A DNA stretch of 64,000 nt, from NCBI GenBank assembly GCA_029448655.1, contig JACCLO010000004.1, positions 3,720,001-3,784,000 on the forward strand, in the 5' to 3' direction. The stretch is from Wolfiporia cocos (lineage: Eukaryota > Basidiomycota > Agaricomycetes > Polyporales > Phaeolaceae). The position numbers and the translations under genes were made by a program. Shown piece by piece: positions 1-11,273 of this stretch. Each line of letters starts with the position of its first letter. Positions within the stretch are counted from its first letter, which is position 1. Below the pieces are notes generated by a model, which saw only the letters and a list, made by a program, of their open reading frames with translations, ran no database searches and was not told where the DNA came from.

Positions 1-3000
1 GCTTGGCTATGCGGCCGAAGTTTAGCGGTGACGATGATGCGGTCTTTTGCGCTGTGATTGATGGCGAGTCAGTACGGCAGTACGGCATAATAATATAGGG
101 TCCGATCATACCGCGTGCTTGATCAAGTCGCTCCTTCACAGCCGCTAATTGAGCTTCGAACTTCTGGTTCTGTGTCGCAAGTCGACGGTCCGCGTCCTGC
201 AGCAGCGCCTCCAGATTCTGAATCCGCTCGTTCCGTGCAAGCAGTTTGCGCTCCGCGATTCCCGCCTCCTTCTTGAGAGCGGAGTTCTGGTCGACAAGCT
301 GCCAATGATTTGCCAAGATATTAGCCGTTGAATTGGGACGAACGCAATTGAACTGACCTGCTTCTGGACCACGGTCAACTGCTCTAGGTTGCGCTCTAGG
401 AATGCCATCTTCTTCTGTTGCGCCTTGCTGTTGCTGTTGCGGATAACATTGTTGTACTGCTCCTTGATTTCATCCAGCTGAATCTCCAGCTCGACAACCT
501 ACCAATTCTTTGTCAGGAAAACGCACGTGTTATTGACTCCGATCCGAAGGCAATTCACCTTCTCGCAGCGGTTCTGAAGATCCCGCATGAGGGACTTCTT
601 GACCCCATCAAACTCAGCAAGCTGGACGCTGATGGCCTTCCGGGTCCGCTCGAGATCCTGAGCGCTCTCAGCGAGATTCTTACCACCCTCGATTCCAGCT
701 GACGTCACCGCGAATGCGCGCTGCGACAACGGGGTCAGTGCCGCGTACTGAAGGGTCCAACACCATTACCTTCAGCTCCTCATTAACGCTCTTCAGGCTA
801 TCGATAGTCGCGTTCAGCGTTCGGATCTCGCCAGACCGGATCTCCAGCTGTTGCTTGAGATCCTGCACTTCGCTCAGGTGAGCATCGCGCTTAGCCGCAT
901 ATTGCGTCTCCAGCTTGTTCTATTACTGACGTGAGCACTAGTCTGTCTGCACAGCACCGGGCATAATCACCTTGAGTTCGGCCATAGACTCGGCCACATC
1001 CACATTGCTGACTTCTTCATCATGGATCGTCTTCTCTGCGAGCGGGTATTAGAGATCAGCAATCAGAAGCCAGGAAGATAACGCACCAAGAAGCTCCTCG
1101 TACTCCGTCTCAAGAGCAGAGATGCGCGCCTCGAGCTCATCACGCCTCCGCGAGTTCATCTCGTTCTCCTCCTGGCTCTGCCTGAGACGGTCCACGGTCT
1201 CACGAACGAGCGCCTGGCCGTCAGCCAGCTGCCTGCGGACAGCGGCGATATCGTCTTGCGAGAGCGTCGAGACAGCAGCATCGGAGTCGATGGTGTCGAG
1301 CTTGGCAAGAAGTTGACGAAGCTGCTCGTCCTTCTCTGAGAAGGTGCCTTGCTACAAGTTATGGAGTTTATTAGTACAAATGCTCCCATATCCGAAGCAG
1401 GGTCCAACGTACGGCATCGAACTTAGCCATCATGAGGGCCATCTTCTCCTGCTTCCGCTTCTCTTTGTCCTCCGCAGACGCATCCTTCTGGGCTGCCTTG
1501 AGCTCAGATATCGTCTTCTTGAGCTCATCCAGCTCTGCCTTCGCATCCTGGTTTTGCTCCTTCAGGATGTCAATGGTAATGACGCTCTCCTTGTTGTCGT
1601 AGTCCAAACGCTCTACTTGCAGGCGAAGCTCGTTCAGCTGTCCGGACATCGCCTTGTTCTCCTACATTACATGACCCTCATTAGCGAATAGAATGCACAG
1701 GAAGATCAATCATCACAAACCTTCGACAGCGACGCTTCCTGCTCCTTCAGGAAGGCGAGCTCCTCCTTGAGCTCACCCACCAGCTTCTGCGCCGCGTTGA
1801 GGGCAGACTCCCTCTCTGCCAGCTGGTCGCTTAGCTCGTTCTCCCGCTTCAAGAATTCTTCGCGCTCATCCTTGTCCAACCCAACCACGGTAGGTGTCTG
1901 CGGTCGGCTGTCGGCATCGCCGCGAAGGCCCTCCAGCGTGGGGTTCACTGGGGTCATGCTGCGCGCGGAGGACGGCGTTGGGGATGTCGGTGCCCTCTTT
2001 GGCGCGGCAGCGCCGCTCGCGGCCTTCTCCGACGTCGCCCAGTCTGCCTGGTCGACCTGGCCGCCGGCGCGCCAGATGGCGAGCTCGGCCTCGAGCGCGG
2101 CGATGTACTTCTGGTAAGTAGAGTTTGCCGCCTGTGCCTTGTGAATGAGGGCCTTGAGCTCGAGGGGGGAGAGCTCCGCGTTGACGCGGGCGGTGTTCTT
2201 AATGGACTTCGCGCGGATACCGAATCGAAGGGTCGAGAGAGTTTCCGCCTCGTTGTAGGACGATGGGGAACAGTTGATGATTAGAGTCGTTCGGGAGTTT
2301 CCTCCCAGCGACTCTTGTAGAATACGGGTGAGTTTGGAATCACGGTACGGGATATGTTTCGCCTGAGTAGATGTGACATGGTATTCTCTTTCGCCAAAGT
2401 CCTGCTGAAGCTCACCTTGCTGTCCGTCAGTGCGTTGATGACCATACCCAGGGCCGATAGAGACTTGTTGATCTTCTTCGCCTCCTCCAATGTTTGGCCA
2501 GAAGCACCTGTCTTTCCAACCTTCTCCGAACCAGCCAAATCGACTAGGTACAAGTTACCGCTCTTCTGTGCCCCAGTCTCCACATTGCGCTGTTGGATGG
2601 TAATTAGGAAGATCGAATGTGAACGTGAACTTTCCGCATTCATGTCTATGTTGCTCTTGTCAGAAGAATGACAACAGACAGGCAGACGTTGAGTACGCAC
2701 TAGTTGATGACACCACTCGTGCATTCCCTCCTTGCCGCATAATCTCGTACACCTCACGCGCACTGCTGACATAGTAGTCGGACAGGTTCTTTACGTATAC
2801 GCCTTTCGATTTCTCCTCATGCACTTGGAGGTTATCATTTTGTGCTGCACACACGGTAGCATGTCAGTATCCTAGTAACTGCGGATGAGTCTGAGATCAC
2901 CACGTACGCGCCAACAGATCTCGGATGCGCTCAAGGTAGATCTCCATGTAGGACACCTTCACCATGTACTCTAGATGTGTCTCGGACTCTACGATAGACT

Positions 3001-3693
3001 GGAAGATTTGTTCCGTAATCCGTGGTATAAGACCCTTTAAATCGGGCGAGTCTATGTCCGCTCCCTGATGACAAGTTATGCATGGTTCGCTTGTAAGTTT
3101 GCGATAGGGCGTACCATCATCGTGAATGTCTTTCCACTACCGGTCTGTCCATACGCAAACACGGTTCCATTGTAACCATCCAGAACATCTGGGATGAGGG
3201 AATCATTGGGAATCGTCCACAAGATGTGAGCAGGTAAAGACACGTCGAATTTCAATGTCAACGCGACTGCTGACGCAGCCACGACCGCAACGCCGCTCGC
3301 AGCAATGAGCTAGAATGAGAGCGCGCAAACTCACCTTTCACGATGCTAGACACGGCGTCAGTACATGCCCACGGAAATGACGGATCGCGAACTCACTCTT
3401 TGACACCATAATCGAAGACTTCGTGCTGCTTCGTCCCGGGCGGGAATACCCTATCAAAAGTGAAACCATCCTTTTCCGGTCCCGAGCTCAACTGCGCGGA
3501 ACGCAGCTGTACTGTCTGCAGGTTGTCACTGAAGGACACGACGATCTCGCCGCCTTCGCGCTGCTCTATCGCGTTCGTCGGACGGAATCTACGAAGCAGT
3601 GACGTAGCATGCACTCAATACTCATCTTCGCAAGCAAGGGGCCGAACGAAACGCGACGCACCGGCAGACAACCTTGATATTTGTGGACGCCAT
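1..3693 (-). CDS. kinesin-1 heavy chain (conventional kinesin), partial at C-terminus
   Basis: Plus-end-directed microtubule motor for vesicle and organelle transport in hyphae. The start is the ATG at 3693-3691. A 32-nt first exon (3662-3693) reads [10 protein letters not shown] and splices to 3588 to continue as RFRPTNAIE, the usual fungal kinesin-1 opening. The P-loop GQTGSGKT lies near 3140. Switch motifs SSRSHS and LVDLAGSE lie near 2640-2510. Below about 2250 the product is coiled coil. The globular-tail signature ends the visible part: [12 protein letters not shown] near 250-210, then, across an intron at 52-111, FGRIAK, the autoinhibitory IAK motif, at the window edge. Only the last residues and the stop are missing. 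The gene has many short introns. Family assignment is secure; some internal exon borders were not resolved. Confidence 0.95.
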
Positions 3694-4179
3694 ACTGGAA
3701 GTCCTGTTCCGCCAGAGATGACTTAAGTGAACACTCTAGTGCGCGTACAAGTGCCGCGTCAGGGTGCCGGAGGGAACAGGACACGCTGGCAAGGCGTTCC
3801 CTCTGGAAGTAGGAAGGAGAGTGTTGGACAGCAGGCGGACGCAGCACGCACAAGCTGAAAGGTATTCCGGCTCTCGGCTGTAGTGGGTGTTTGTGGCTGT
3901 TGTCAAGCGGTATGAGCTCTGCGAACAGATCTTGACAAAGTCATGCATTTCTGCTTCCGCTGCGCGCGCAGAGCGCGACGAAATAGTATACAAGATTCCC
4001 TACGGGGGATACTGTAGTATGATAGTACAAGCACAGAAAATATGCAGAGTCCGGAGGGAAATGCTACAGAGTCGTTCTGCTGCCGTTGAGCTGTTGGATC
4101 AGCAGCCTGCTTGCCACATACGTCGAGGATAAGATGGTCGCTACATATATGCTACGAGGAAAGTTAGGAGGATTGCTGC

Positions 4180-4557
4180 TCAGTGAGCACGCTTCTCTGC
4201 AGCATCGGCAGCGTCGATCCATTCCGAGTAGATATCGATAGGTTCCGTCAGGTCTGCAATGGCCCGTCAAACCGCAATGCATACAGGAAGACATATGAAC
4301 TACGCACGATTGACTCTGCTCTGGTACCGTTGGTCACAGACTCTGCAGAAGAGCTGAGCAATCCCTTCTTTCCTGTCAATCTTAACCGTTACAGATTGTT
4401 GGTGATGGCAGAAGAGACAAGTAAAGGTAGTATCTGCAAAGCAGGGGCTGTGAGTCTGGATGAGTTGCCGCAAAGAATGGAGGGACGCACCCAAAGGCTC
4501 TCGCTTACGCGACGCAGGGGTTGCGGGCTTGCGAGACGACTTCTTGCGTTTTCCCAT
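4180..4557 (-). CDS. ELF1: transcription elongation factor 1 homologue (Elf1/ELOF1)
   Basis: Small zinc-binding protein that rides with elongating RNA polymerase II and helps passage through nucleosomes. Three exons (4491-4557, 4308-4433, 4180-4253) join in frame to 88 residues. The N-terminus MGKRKKSSRKPA is the basic tail typical of the family. The zinc ribbon follows: CLFCHH, then CRVCDQ (two CxxC pairs). The C-terminal signature EPIDIYSEWIDAAD is complete. The length matches the family (about 80-145 residues). Only two of the three exons are obvious as open frames; the third was found from the conserved C-terminus. It is divergent from the kinesin-5 gene, with about 530 bp between the start codons. 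Confidence 0.93.
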
Positions 4558-5087
4558 GTCAACCGTCGAGCTGGTGAAGAGACAAGACGGAGAATGCACA
4601 CCCAAATCGACTCCAAGTAAAGTAATAAGTATAAAGTATTAGTTACTGATCACGTGATTAGCGCTCCTTGCCCTCTCAGGGTTTATTGCTGTAGATCCAT
4701 TCAGTATGAAAGTCGCCGCCAGTGTATCATCTTAATGTTCAGGCGTCTTGCTCTGTTCAGGCAAGAGGCCTGAGGCCTGAGGCAGGCCTATCGAGGGGCC
4801 GGTGTCAATGAACAGCGGGCGCTACTCATATGTGGCGTGCGGCAGGGCGCCTTTCGGGCTGCCGCAGCAAGAACAGCACATCGACAGTTCCTCATTCTCA
4901 GTCATTTACGAATATTCAGCTGGCTCATATTATTCATAGCAGCGTCTACTACCTCCATGTTGGCTGCACTGACTTGATTTTCCGTGTTTCGGCAGAGTCC
5001 AAGTGACACGCGAGCGATCACGTGCCGTACGCGCTACGCGTCGGTTGAAGTTGATGTTGCTTCTGTCCTCCGTCTCATCCTCCCGCC
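4558..5087. promoter_or_regulatory. ELF1 / kinesin-5 divergent intergenic region
   Basis: No coding sequence is seen in this 530-bp stretch between two start codons. An MluI cell-cycle box (ACGCGT) lies at 5036-5041, 47 bp before the kinesin-5 ATG, with a CACGCGA variant about 20 bp further upstream. MCB boxes are the binding site of MBF, which drives G1/S transcription in fungi. Two CACGTG E-box cores (near 4653 and 5021) sit in GATCACGTG contexts. A short run of AGGCCTG repeats lies at about 4765-4790. The functional reading is inference from known motifs. Confidence 0.5.
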
Positions 5088-8000
5088 ATGGCGTCTCGTC
5101 GCCCGCCCACAACCCGCAGCAGAACCGCTGCACAGGGCTCACTGCCTCCCTCTGCTCCTACCCTGCGAACCCGTACCATATCCACCCGATCCGCTCCTCC
5201 CCAACGCTCTGGCCCATCCACACCAAACGACTCGAAATCGGCCACCTCCGACATACCTGTACAAATTACACGTCAGACAAGGATCACTTACCCAGCACCC
5301 CCACAGGAGGATTCAGAGACAAATATCCAGGTCGTCATCCGATGCAGACGCCGCTCGGAGCGAGAGATCCAGGAGAATTCACCCATCATTGTTACGACAG
5401 ATGGTCCAAAGTCGCATAATATTACCATCGAGACCGCCGCTCCTGTGTCTAGCCTGGGTGTGGTCACACTTCCTCCTATTCGAACCTATCCTTTCGATGT
5501 TGTTTTTGGAGCTGAAGCAGATCAGGCGATGATTTACAACGATGTAGTGAGCCCAATGCTGGACGAAGTTCTCCAGGGCTACAACTGTACACTTTTTGCG
5601 TACGGTCAGACCGGGACTGGCAAAACGTGCGTCGAGCAAACACGCTTTGTATATGAGCAACACCTAACGGCACTATTGCTAGTTACACCATGCAAGGCGA
5701 CCTGTCGACGACTCCAATGGGTAACCCTTCACCGCATGCCGGCATGATCCCACGTGTTGTCCTTAACATGTTCCACCAGCTGGAAACGAACAAGTGTGAC
5801 TACGGTGTGAAGATATCTTTTGTCGAGCTTTACAACGAGGAGCTACGTGATTTGCTGGCACCCGAGCTTGCTGCGCCGATTGGCTCTGCGCAGCCGATGG
5901 CCATGGGCACGCAGAAGGATACTGGCGGGCAGGGTAACCTCAAGATCTTCGACGACACCACAAAGAAGGGCGTTGTAATCCAGGGGCTTGAAGAGGCCTG
6001 TGTCAAGGATGCCAAGGATGCGCTCGCGCTGCTCACCAAGGGCAGCCAGCGCAGGCAAATCGCCGCGACCAAGTTCAACGACCACTCGAGTCGCTCGCAC
6101 TCAGTTTTCTCCATCACCGTGCACATCACGGAAAAGTCAGCCGTTGGGGACGATCTCGTGAAGGTTGGGAAGCTCAACCTTGTCGATTTGGCAGGGTCAG
6201 AGAACATTGGGCGGTCGGGGGCGGAGAACAAGCGGGCGAGGGAAGCTGGTATGATTAACCAGAGTCTGCTCACGCTCGGCAGGGTCATCAACGCGCTTGT
6301 CGACCACTCCGCGCACGTTCCTTACCGGTGCGTCTCATCCTTGGGTGGCGGAGGCTGAGACTGCTGACACCAAGCAAAACCGCAGAGAGTCGAAGCTCAC
6401 GCGACTTCTGCAAGACTCGCTGGGTGGACACACCAAGACGTGCATTATTGCGACTGTCTCGCCCGCGCGGTCAAACATGGAGGAAACACTCTCGACGCTC
6501 GACTATGCGATCCGGGCCAAGTCAATTCGCAACCGCCCCGAGGTGAACCAGCGGATGACGCGTAACTCGCTGCTCAAGGATTACGTCGCAGAGATCGAGC
6601 GGCTTAAGGCGGACCTACTCGCGGCGCGCGAGAAGAACGGTATCTTCTTCGCGGAGGAGACCTGGAACCAGATGCTCGTCGAGCAGGAGCTGCGCGAGAC
6701 AGAGAAACAGGAGGCGAGGAAGCAAGTCGAGATTGTCGAGGGCCAGCTGAGGAATCTGCGCGAAGAGTATGATCAGAGCATTGCGCTGTTGATGAAGAGG
6801 GAGGAGGAGCTGAAGCAGACGAGGCAGAAGTTGCAGCAGACGGATAAGGCGCTTCGCATCAAAGACGAGCAGTTGAAGATGGTGCAAAGTGCGCTGGAGG
6901 AGGAGGAGGTAGTGAGGCAGGCGTACCAGGAGACCGAAGGAAAGTTGGATGGCGTTGCGACTGGTCTCAAGAACGTGGCGCACGAAAGTCTGGGAGACCT
7001 GGGACTTCTGCACAGCAAACTTGGTGAGTAACTGCAATCGGCGTCTCTTCAATCGCTCATAATCTATGCAGGCCGGAAAACTGTTGTACTTAACTCCAAC
7101 GCCAAGGTGGTCTCATCAAGCAGCAAGATTTTCTCCACCGAGACACAGGCTCTGTCGGTTAAGCTGGATGCGTTTGTGAAGATTTCCAACAAGCATGTTG
7201 AGAAAATTCGCACAGAGATCGAAGGGTTCCAAGCCAAAGAGAGCGCAACCCTTGCGTCGTTCGCGCAACACATTGACGAGCAGCTCCAGAAGGCTCGGGA
7301 TGCCCTTCAAGTGATTCGTGCGCGCGAGGAGACGTCCAGTAATGCAGTTGACGCTATCCAGACTGCCATCCAGGAGACGCAGGAAAGTATCACGAAGGGC
7401 TTCGATGCGTGGACAGAGGATCTCCGGAGTCACTGCGAGGCTACGTGCCAGGAGGCAGAAGCTGCTAGCATGGCCAGCTGTGCAAACGTAACTCTCTTGT
7501 CCTAAGTCTGAAGGTCACGTTACTTACCAGTTGACAGGTGGAGACGGCGTTCAAAAGTCTGGGCGACTTTGCAGAATCTATTCTCTCAGAGGCGCAGGAT
7601 TATATTATTTCGGAGCGCACGTTGATGCAAGAAGTCAAAGCGCTCGCCGATAACACGACGAGCTCCGAGATCCAGCGCCTGCAGGAGCAAAACGCGCTGC
7701 TCGCACGGTTACTCGAATCGGAAAAGCACAAATCCGAGCGCGCGAGGGACGAGCTTATGAAGCGCATCGCGGGACTTCTCAGCGATTACACCTCAGAGCG
7801 CGACCGCAGCCTGCGCGAGACGTTCTCGGAGATGTCGGAGAGCAACGCGACTGCGGAGGAGGAGATGGTGCAGCTGGGCGTGGAACAAGGCCAGCGGATT
7901 GAAGATGCGCTCGCGTCGGGAAGGAAGTGGAGTGCGGCTTTGGAGGATCGCAATATGAGCCTGAAGAGGACGCGAGATGGCAGTTTGAAGGTGAGTTCCT

Positions 8001-8996
8001 CAATTCAGGATCTGAGGTCTGTTTTATTGAGAGAATTGTTAGGCATTGAGCAACGCACGGTCTGTCATTCGCGATGGATTGTTCGACGTACAGGGTTCTA
8101 TCATGAACTACACCTCTACCTTCGCTGTAGACCTTCAGCAGCAGACAGAGCAGCTCAACTCAGCCACTTCTGAAGGTATGCTTACTAATCCTATTCAATG
8201 CTATCGACGTCACTTATTCTTGCGAACAGCGTTCGAGCAGGTCCACCGAGCAAAGAGAGCTCGCGTTGAGACTACTGACGCCACGATCTCTGAGGCTCAA
8301 AACGAATTCCGCGAACTCAAGCGTGGGATTACTTCCGCGTCACAGGCCATCGAGGGCACTTCCAGCCGAGTTTTGGGAGAGTGCTCCGAGATCTCTACTG
8401 CCATCAAGTCGCACAATACTGCTGCCACAGCTCATATTGCCAGTCTGCGTCAGGCGACGCAGACGCTCATAAATGAAGGCACGCGGGAGGATACGCCTAC
8501 CGGTTCGACGCCTCGCAAGCGCAACTGGGACTTCCAAGACAAGTGGCAGCTGACCAAGAGCAGGGACTCGTTGCTGAGAGAGCACAAACAACGAACTGGC
8601 AGCTCTCTTGCCAGCTCCTCTGTCCAGCCTGCCAGCGCCGATATGTTCATAGATGAACATCTACCGCTTGATGAAGATGAGAATGAGGAGGAAGCTCAGG
8701 ATGACATGGCTGTGGACCAGGACCAGGAGAGCTCGCCGTCTGACGAGTCGGAGAACCTGCCGCCGTCAGATGACATACTGCCACCCCCGCCGGCTCCACC
8801 ACCTGTGAAATCCCTACTATCATCCTCAGGATCGTCGTCTTCATCGTCGGCTCCGTATCCTCCTCCAGTGAGGACCAGGAGACCGATCAGCGGGCACTAC
8901 GCGTCGAGTAAGTCGAGAATCCCGCCTTCGGGGACGTTGATTGAACGATCGACGAATATGCTAGGGTCGAGGGGAGTGAAGCGCGTCCAGCGATGA
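5088..8996 (+). CDS. kinesin-5 (BimC/Cut7/Eg5 family) mitotic motor
   Basis: Homotetrameric motor that slides antiparallel microtubules apart to build the bipolar spindle. Seven exons (5088-5626, 5683-6327, 6386-7023, 7072-7487, 7538-7990, 8043-8175, 8230-8996) sum to 3591 nt, 1196 residues, with all junctions in frame. The motor domain spans about residues 75-435. The P-loop GQTGTGKT (about 173-180) is interrupted by intron 1. Switch I SSRSHS and switch [10 protein letters not shown] follow. A long coiled-coil stalk occupies the middle. The C-terminus carries a BimC-box-like TPRKRNW near residue 1035, the CDK site that directs family members to the spindle. An acidic, Ser/Pro-rich tail follows. 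The length is normal for fungal kinesin-5. Confidence 0.95.
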
Positions 8997-10550
8997 TGCA
9001 AATGTCAACATTGTATCATTATTCCCGCTTGTTGTATCATTATTATTTCCGCATCTCATACCTTGGATATCTCAATACAGCTCTGTTGTATTGTTTGGAG
9101 TCTGCCCTGTGTGCCGCGACGGTCAGTGAAAGGAGATCGACTGAGTTACAGAGTTCGCCGGACTCCGTCAGATGCCACTTCTATGCCCTTAGGGAGGGGA
9201 GGGAGCACCGAAGTGTACCTCAGCAGCTGTATAACCTTCAGATGAATGCCCTTAGTCTTGTAGGGATAGCCTTAAGCGTTGCTAACTTGCTAATGCGCAG
9301 GTGCTATCTGCGTGTACAATTCGCAATATACTAGTACTGTACCTTAGCTTCAGCGCTTGAACAACGCTTCAGATGTGTTTTCGGCCGCTGAGGCTGAATT
9401 CAGCTGAAGCGCTGGGGTGCAACGTGCAACCTTCATGCATGTACTGTAGTGTCACGACCTTAGGCGTCGTCCCTCGTCCCCGAGGGTCTGTCGCCGTCAC
9501 CTATTTGCCCATTTGTCCCCCTGTCCCCAGGGTCTCGTCGCCTAAGCTGCGACTTCAACCATCGAGGGCTGAAGCGCTGAAGTTTGAATCATTGGCAGTC
9601 AGCGTGAAGATGCTCATTGAAATGCTCACCAGGCACCCTGTGCAACAGTACTAATGACAGTATTACCCCTGCACTCGAACAACCGGTCGCCTATTAGCAT
9701 GTCGTCAGTGTCCCCTGTCCCCGCCCCCACTGTCGCCTAAGTTCCCCCTTCTCACGATCACGTGCATCACCTGTCGCTGTCGTCTAAGGTCGTGAGTGGG
9801 GTCCCATGCGCTCCGAGTACAGATTGACCTCGCAATGAAACAATCGTTTCTTAGTATTGCTTGCAAAATACCCCAAGCGTTTTCCAGCGTTGTTAGTATG
9901 TACATTTAGGAGACATCAGAATACATCATGATCTTGTATTAGCCCTTAGTTCGAAAAATGCGAATATCACATAAACTCAGCTGTTCATAAAGTCGCTCTT
10001 AACGATTTCAGGCATGCTTGCAGTCGACTTCAGCCCTGCTGAACTCCCTCAACGGTCTATAGCGCGAAGTGACGTCCGGATGATACTCGTTACACTTCAG
10101 ACTCTGTCTGGCTTCCGAGCGAGACTTACTCCGAGCATGGCTTTCATTTTGTACCTTTATTGCCTATAGCGTTGCATATAAGAGATGCCAGAGTTACCTT
10201 TGTCGTATTGCATGGTAGCATAGTGCAGATCTGACGACTTATTATCCCGGCGGCAGTGAAAGGGAGACCGTCACTATATTCTCAGGCGTGTCTGCGGCAT
10301 ACTTCAATCCTGCCACGACTTCAGCTCGGTACTTTACCGTAGTCCGGCAGGCATTCATTTCAGTACTTCAGTCCCTGCCGCGGCTTCAGCGATATAAGTG
10401 GTGTCCGGCGGACCCCATAATTCCGACCTTCATAGTGGCGCGGGCGCCTATCGAGTAAGGCCAAATCGGGCTTACGTACGAGGCTGTAGAGCCGTGCAGC
10501 TGCGTACTGCGTAGCTACTATCACCTGCAACCACAACATCCTCGCTAGCC
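8997..10550. other. 1.55-kb intergenic region without a recognisable gene
   Basis: All six frames are broken by frequent stops and no family motif is visible. The stretch contains degenerate CTTCAGCGCTT / AAGCGCTGAAG motifs, GTCCCC-rich runs, several copies of GTCGCCTAAG, and the inverted repeat listed separately. The last few hundred bases serve as promoter for VPS55. Confidence 0.6.
9452..9794. repeat. TIR-like inverted repeat enclosing about 340 bp (possible MITE remnant)
   Basis: TCACGACCTTAG at 9452-9463 recurs inverted as CTAAGGTCGTGA at 9783-9794 (12/12, followed by a partly matching gcg/acg step). The bases flanking both ends are GTG, compatible with a 3-bp target duplication. The interior is rich in GTCCCC and holds direct and inverted GTCGCCTAAG copies. 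There is no transposase. A chance repeat cannot be excluded. Confidence 0.3.
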
Positions 10551-11114
10551 ATGGCTCATGCAGGCATTAAGAGTACGCGTCGAACAACGACTACACCTGG
10601 CCGTTGCTGACAAACACTCGCAGCCGTCATCCTTCTCTCGTTCGTGCTCGCGGTGGGATTCTTGATGATCATCCTCTCATGTGCATTATGGTCAAACTGG
10701 TTGCCTCTTCTTGTTGGTATGTGTAGCAAGTTCTTTATTTCGAAAGCGCTCTGAATCTTGAGGATTAGCCCTCACATTTGTTCTCGCGCCTCTCCCGAAT
10801 GCTCTATCTGCCAGCTGTGGCGGTGACGAGTTCTCGGCCGACTATGACGGTCCCGGACGCGGTGACCTCGCGCGATTCATTACCGCAGGCATCGTGGTAA
10901 CCGGTTTCGCATTTCCTCTTGTGCTGGCACACTCAGAGGTCATTCGGCCGGGTGCATGTGCGATGTCTATCATTGGAGGAGCGTGAGTGGTCGCAAGTTC
11001 TTGTACAGTTTTCGCCTTTGACCATTTTGACCTTCGCACGACAGTTTGGTATACGGAACAATCTTGGCCTATAGCGCGACATTCAAGCAAGAGGACTCAG
11101 ATTTACTCGAGTAG
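10551..11114 (+). CDS. VPS55: vacuolar protein sorting-associated protein 55 (Vps55/LEPROT)
   Basis: Small endosomal membrane protein that acts with Vps68 in late-endosome-to-vacuole traffic; animal relatives are LEPROT/OB-RGRP. Four exons (10551-10572, 10624-10716, 10769-10982, 11045-11114) give 399 nt and 132 residues, the usual family length. The first exon encodes only seven codons plus one base. Family landmarks are clear: hydrophobic helix 1 after KTVILLSF, then APLPNAL, a short polar loop, FITAGIVVTGF, and the hallmark VLAHSEVI, then SIIGGALVYGTILAY. Four membrane segments are expected. It converges on the TRS120 gene, which ends 160 bp downstream on the other strand. Confidence 0.93.
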
Positions 11115-11273
11115 TCAGTATTTATAATATCCATCACCGGCCATTGTACTCCAAGGACACGATACCAAGTCCTCCTGTACATTACTACTGTCCATATTAT
11201 CAAACCTTCACCACTGCAGCGAGGCCAAAAATCAGAACTGGACTACGATTCAACTTCCACCGGCCGACCAGCA

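Noticed and set aside
3736..4132. Frames of 81-85 codons between kinesin-1 and ELF1
   Set aside because: They fall in the kinesin-1 promoter/leader and ELF1 3' region; no motif and no conserved pattern visible.
5088..8996. Possible duplication origin of the two kinesin genes
   Set aside because: The motor domains belong to different families (kinesin-1 and kinesin-5) with different stalks, tails and intron positions.
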